Assembly: GCA_947502635.1 (NCBI GenBank)
Contig: CANNAN010000003.1
Location: 1-64,000, forward strand
Direction of reading: 5' to 3'
From: an uncultured Flavobacteriaceae bacterium
GTDB lineage: Bacteria > Bacteroidota > Bacteroidia > Flavobacteriales > Flavobacteriaceae
DNA: 64,000 nucleotides
Under the pieces are notes generated by a model. It was not told the origin of the DNA, searched no databases, and saw only the letters and a program-made list of their open reading frames with translations. Each line of letters starts with the position of its first letter. Position 1 is the first letter of the stretch. Positions 61,190-64,000 of this stretch are shown in pieces. The position numbers and the translations under genes were made by a program.

Positions 61190-64000
61190 TTATTCTTCAA
61201 CCAAGACCCATTCGCCTTTAGCAATTAATGGTTCTGCTTGTTTATACTTGAGTGTTTTGTTTTCACCATTCATTACATGTTTAATGGTAACACGATCGTT
61301 ACGTCCAATTTTTGGACTGTCTCGAACAATGGTTTCTACAACCTCTTGCTGACGTTGGGTATTACCAGCAGCTCTATTTTGTGCTGAGCGTTCATCTAAA
61401 TTAGGAATTTCGTCTTTTTGAGTATTTAACTTTTCCTGTTTACGCACTCGTGCTTCTTGTATCGTGTTTTGTGTTTCTTGCGGCAGTTCACCTTTAAATA
61501 AGAATGAAATAACATCTTTATTGACTTGGTCAATCATTTCCTTGAACAATTCAAACGACTCAAACTTATAGATAAGTAGTGGGTCTTTTTGCTCGTGTAC
61601 TGCTAATTGTACCGATTGTTTTAGCTCATCCATTTTGCGTAAATGGGTTTTCCAAGCGTCGTCAATAATAGCCAGTGCGATATTTTTCTCGAAATCAGTT
61701 ATTAATTGTTTACCATTGGTTTGGTAAGCTTTTTCAAGATCGGTAACAACATTTAAACTTTTAATACCATCGGTAAAAGGAACAACAATTCGTTTGAATT
61801 TATCACGTTGTGTTTCATATACATTTTTAATTACAGGAAATGCAATATCTGCATTACGTGTCATTTTTTCTTTGTAATGCTCGAAAGCAGCTTTGTATAT
61901 ATTAGATGTTATTTCTTGAGCAGAAAGTTTACCAAATTCCTCTTCAGAAATTGGAGAATTCATTGAGAAATAACGAATTAATTCAAACTCGAAATTTTTA
62001 TAATCATTGGCACCTTTATTAGTTTCAGCAATACCTTCAGAGGTGTCAAAAATCATGTTTGCTAAATCTACACGAAGACGTTCTCCAAATAAAGCATGAT
62101 GACGACGTTTATAAACGACCTCACGTTGTGCATTCATAACATCATCATATTCTAATAAACGTTTACGAACACCAAATTGATTTTCTTCAACTTTTTTCTG
62201 AGCACGTTCAATGGATTTTGAAATCATAGAATGTTGGATAACTTCACCTTCTTTAAGGCCCATTTTATCCATCATTTTGGCTATACGTTCGCTTCCAAAT
62301 AAACGCATCAAGTTGTCCTCCAGTGATACATAAAATTGAGAACTTCCTGGATCTCCCTGACGACCAGCACGACCACGTAACTGTCTGTCAACACGGCGTG
62401 AATCATGACGTTCTGTACCAACAATGGCTAAACCGCCAGCAGCTTTTACTTCGTCACTTAGCTTTATATCGGTACCACGACCAGCCATATTGGTTGCAAT
62501 GGTTACCTGACCTGCATTTCCTGCTTCAGCAACAATATCAGCCTCTCTTTTGTGTTGTTTTGCATTTAATACATTGTGCGATATTTTACGAATGCTTAAC
62601 ATTTTACCTAGCAATTCACTAATTTCAACCGATGTTGTACCAATTAAAACTGGTCGACCTGCTTGAGATAGTTTTGTTACTTCGTCGATAACCGCGTTAT
62701 ATTTTTCACGCTTTGTTTTGAAAACCAAATCTTCTTTGTCATCTCTGGCAATTGGTCTATTAGTAGGGATTTCTACAACATCTAATTTGTAGATTTCCCA
62801 GAATTCACCTGCTTCGGTTACAGCAGTACCAGTCATACCAGATAGTTTTCGGTACATTCTGAAGTAATTCTGAAGTGTTACTGTAGCAAAGGTTTGGGTG
62901 GCATCTTCAATTTTTACATTTTCTTTAGCCTCAATCGCTTGGTGTAACCCGTCGCTATAACGGCGCCCATCCATAATACGACCTGTTTGTTCATCAACAA
63001 TCATTACCTTATTCTCCATAACCACATATTGTGTGTCTTTTTCGAATAAAGCGTAGGCTTTTAAAAGTTGATTAAGTGTATGAATACGTTCAGATTTTAC
63101 TCCGAAGTCTTTAAATAACTCTTCTTTTAAATTTGCTTCGTCTTCAGAGGAAAGGTTTTGTTTTTCAATTTTAGCAACTTCAAGTCCTATTTCTGGCAAT
63201 ATGAAAAAGTCTGGATTATCTTTTCCAGAAATATATTCAATCCCTTTATCGGTTAATTCAACTTGATTGTTTTTTTCTTCAATTACATAGTATAATTCGG
63301 CATCAACCTTTGGCATTTCACGGTTGTTGTCTTGCATATAGAAATTCTCGGTTTTCTGAAGTAGCATTTTGACACCTTCTTCACTTAAAAACTTAATAAG
63401 TGCTTTATTTTTAGGAATACCACGATACACACGAAGTAATTGAAAACCGCCTTCTTTTGTATCGCCACTTTTAATTAATTTCTTTGCCTCTGCTAAAATA
63501 CCTGTTAAATACTTGCGCTGAACACTTACAATATCGTCTACTTTAGGTTTTAGCTCTGTAAATTCATGACGTTCTCCTTGAGGAATAGGTCCAGAAATAA
63601 TTAATGGTGTACGGGCATCATCTACTAAAACAGAATCCACTTCATCTACAATCGCATAATTATGCGGGCGTTGTACTAAGTCATCTGGCGAATGTGCCAT
63701 ATTATCACGTAAATAATCGAATCCAAACTCATTATTAGTACCATACGTAATATCGGCATTATAAGCTTTTTTTCGGGCATCGGAATTTGGTTGATGGTAA
63801 TCAATACAATCAACACTTAGACCGTGAAATTCAAAAATAGGAGCCATCCATGCACTATCACGTTTCGCTAAGTAATCATTTACGGTAACTAAATGAACTC
63901 CTTTTCCAGCCAGTGCATTTAAGTACACAGGAAGTGTTGCTACTAAGGTTTTACCCTCTCCAGTTTGCATTTCGGCAATCTTACCTTGATGCATGGCTAT
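61190..64000 (-). CDS. secA: Preprotein translocase ATPase SecA (C-terminal part)
   Basis: The frame is open to the right edge: the codons beyond 63994 read I-A before [16 protein letters not shown], so the N-terminus lies outside. Present are the Walker [13 protein letters not shown], the DEAD-like [19 protein letters not shown], the PPXD and helical regions, and motif VI region [20 protein letters not shown]. The end ([20 protein letters not shown]) lacks the SEC-C zinc motif, as is usual in Bacteroidetes. It drives ATP-dependent protein export through SecYEG. Large insertions between motifs are typical of the phylum. Confidence 0.97.
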   Translation of the reverse strand: MAMHQGKIAEMQTGEGKTLVATLPVYLNALAGKGVHLVTVNDYLAKRDSAWMAPIFEFHGLSVDCIDYHQPNSDARKKAYNADITYGTNNEFGFDYLRDNMAHSPDDLVQRPHNYAIVDEVDSVLVDDARTPLIISGPIPQGERHEFTELKPKVDDIVSVQRKYLTGILAEAKKLIKSGDTKEGGFQLLRVYRGIPKNKALIKFLSEEGVKMLLQKTENFYMQDNNREMPKVDAELYYVIEEKNNQVELTDKGIEYISGKDNPDFFILPEIGLEVAKIEKQNLSSEDEANLKEELFKDFGVKSERIHTLNQLLKAYALFEKDTQYVVMENKVMIVDEQTGRIMDGRRYSDGLHQAIEAKENVKIEDATQTFATVTLQNYFRMYRKLSGMTGTAVTEAGEFWEIYKLDVVEIPTNRPIARDDKEDLVFKTKREKYNAVIDEVTKLSQAGRPVLIGTTSVEISELLGKMLSIRKISHNVLNAKQHKREADIVAEAGNAGQVTIATNMAGRGTDIKLSDEVKAAGGLAIVGTERHDSRRVDRQLRGRAGRQGDPGSSQFYVSLEDNLMRLFGSERIAKMMDKMGLKEGEVIQHSMISKSIERAQKKVEENQFGVRKRLLEYDDVMNAQREVVYKRRHHALFGERLRVDLANMIFDTSEGIAETNKGANDYKNFEFELIRYFSMNSPISEEEFGKLSAQEITSNIYKAAFEHYKEKMTRNADIAFPVIKNVYETQRDKFKRIVVPFTDGIKSLNVVTDLEKAYQTNGKQLITDFEKNIALAIIDDAWKTHLRKMDELKQSVQLAVHEQKDPLLIYKFESFELFKEMIDQVNKDVISFLFKGELPQETQNTIQEARVRKQEKLNTQKDEIPNLDERSAQNRAAGNTQRQQEVVETIVRDSPKIGRNDRVTIKHVMNGENKTLKYKQAEPLIAKGEWVLVEE

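Noticed and set aside
1-64000. CRISPR array
   Set aside because: The only regular short-period direct repeat is the 138-bp coding repeat, whose unit lacks unique spacers.

Overview
The window looks like a chromosomal segment of a marine-type member of the Flavobacteriaceae (Bacteroidetes). It is AT-rich and carries type IX secretion (T9SS) and gliding-type proteins, several TAnnTTTG (-7) promoters, the rpmB-rpmG-DUF4295-ftsY-rimO gene order, TonB-dependent receptor and lipoprotein genes, and Bacteroidetes-type domains (DUF4369, DUF6268, DUF6249, CHU_C). The exact species cannot be read from the sequence.

Layout. 1-6.4 kb: the 3' end of a giant T9SS-secreted adhesin with fifteen 138-bp repeats, followed by a PorP/SprF-type and a PorE/OmpA-type partner. 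6.5-8.8 kb: idi, queD-like and manA genes, a small conserved protein and tRNA-Thr. 8.9-10.7 kb: a DUF4369 lipoprotein, then a 1.1-kb stretch with an ISAon1-type transposase remnant and two promoter-to-terminator units that may encode small RNAs. 10.7-20.2 kb: a VanX-like dipeptidase, an autoregulated-looking ECF sigma locus, and metabolic and regulatory genes (cupin, sterol desaturase, DEAD helicase, MOSC, acyltransferase, WYL, VOC, lactonase, HxlR).

20.2-28.6 kb is an accessory island. Nearly all its genes lie on the minus strand: a broken SRPBCC gene, a DUF6268 porin with DUF2141, a Crp/Fnr regulator, a mobile mystery A/B (HTH + Fic) pair, an unknown protein and a serine hydrolase. Related intergenic repeats separate several of them. 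At its right end a probable structured RNA is divergent from two tandem HTH genes across a 22-bp perfect palindrome.

28.6-47.6 kb is mostly core: phosphoesterase, AraC, htpG, fabH, a TonB-dependent receptor, a symporter, recR, a glycosyltransferase, a 2-oxoacid dehydrogenase E2, an exonuclease, an FAH-family enzyme, Hpt, cinA, rpmB, rpmG, DUF4295 and ftsY. 47.8-64 kb holds a 1449-aa T9SS-exported nuclease, a serine hydrolase, rimO, an M23 peptidase, a fucosidase / LysE / GH88 group, PII-amtB and the 3' part of secA.

The points most worth a second look are the structured RNA / palindrome / tandem HTH locus (27.66-28.48 kb), the recurring intergenic repeats of the island, the matched divergent ECF promoters, the Crp-box and mobile-mystery operators, the small-RNA candidates near 9.8 and 10.6 kb, the PII protein lacking Tyr51, and the repeat-built adhesin and nuclease.
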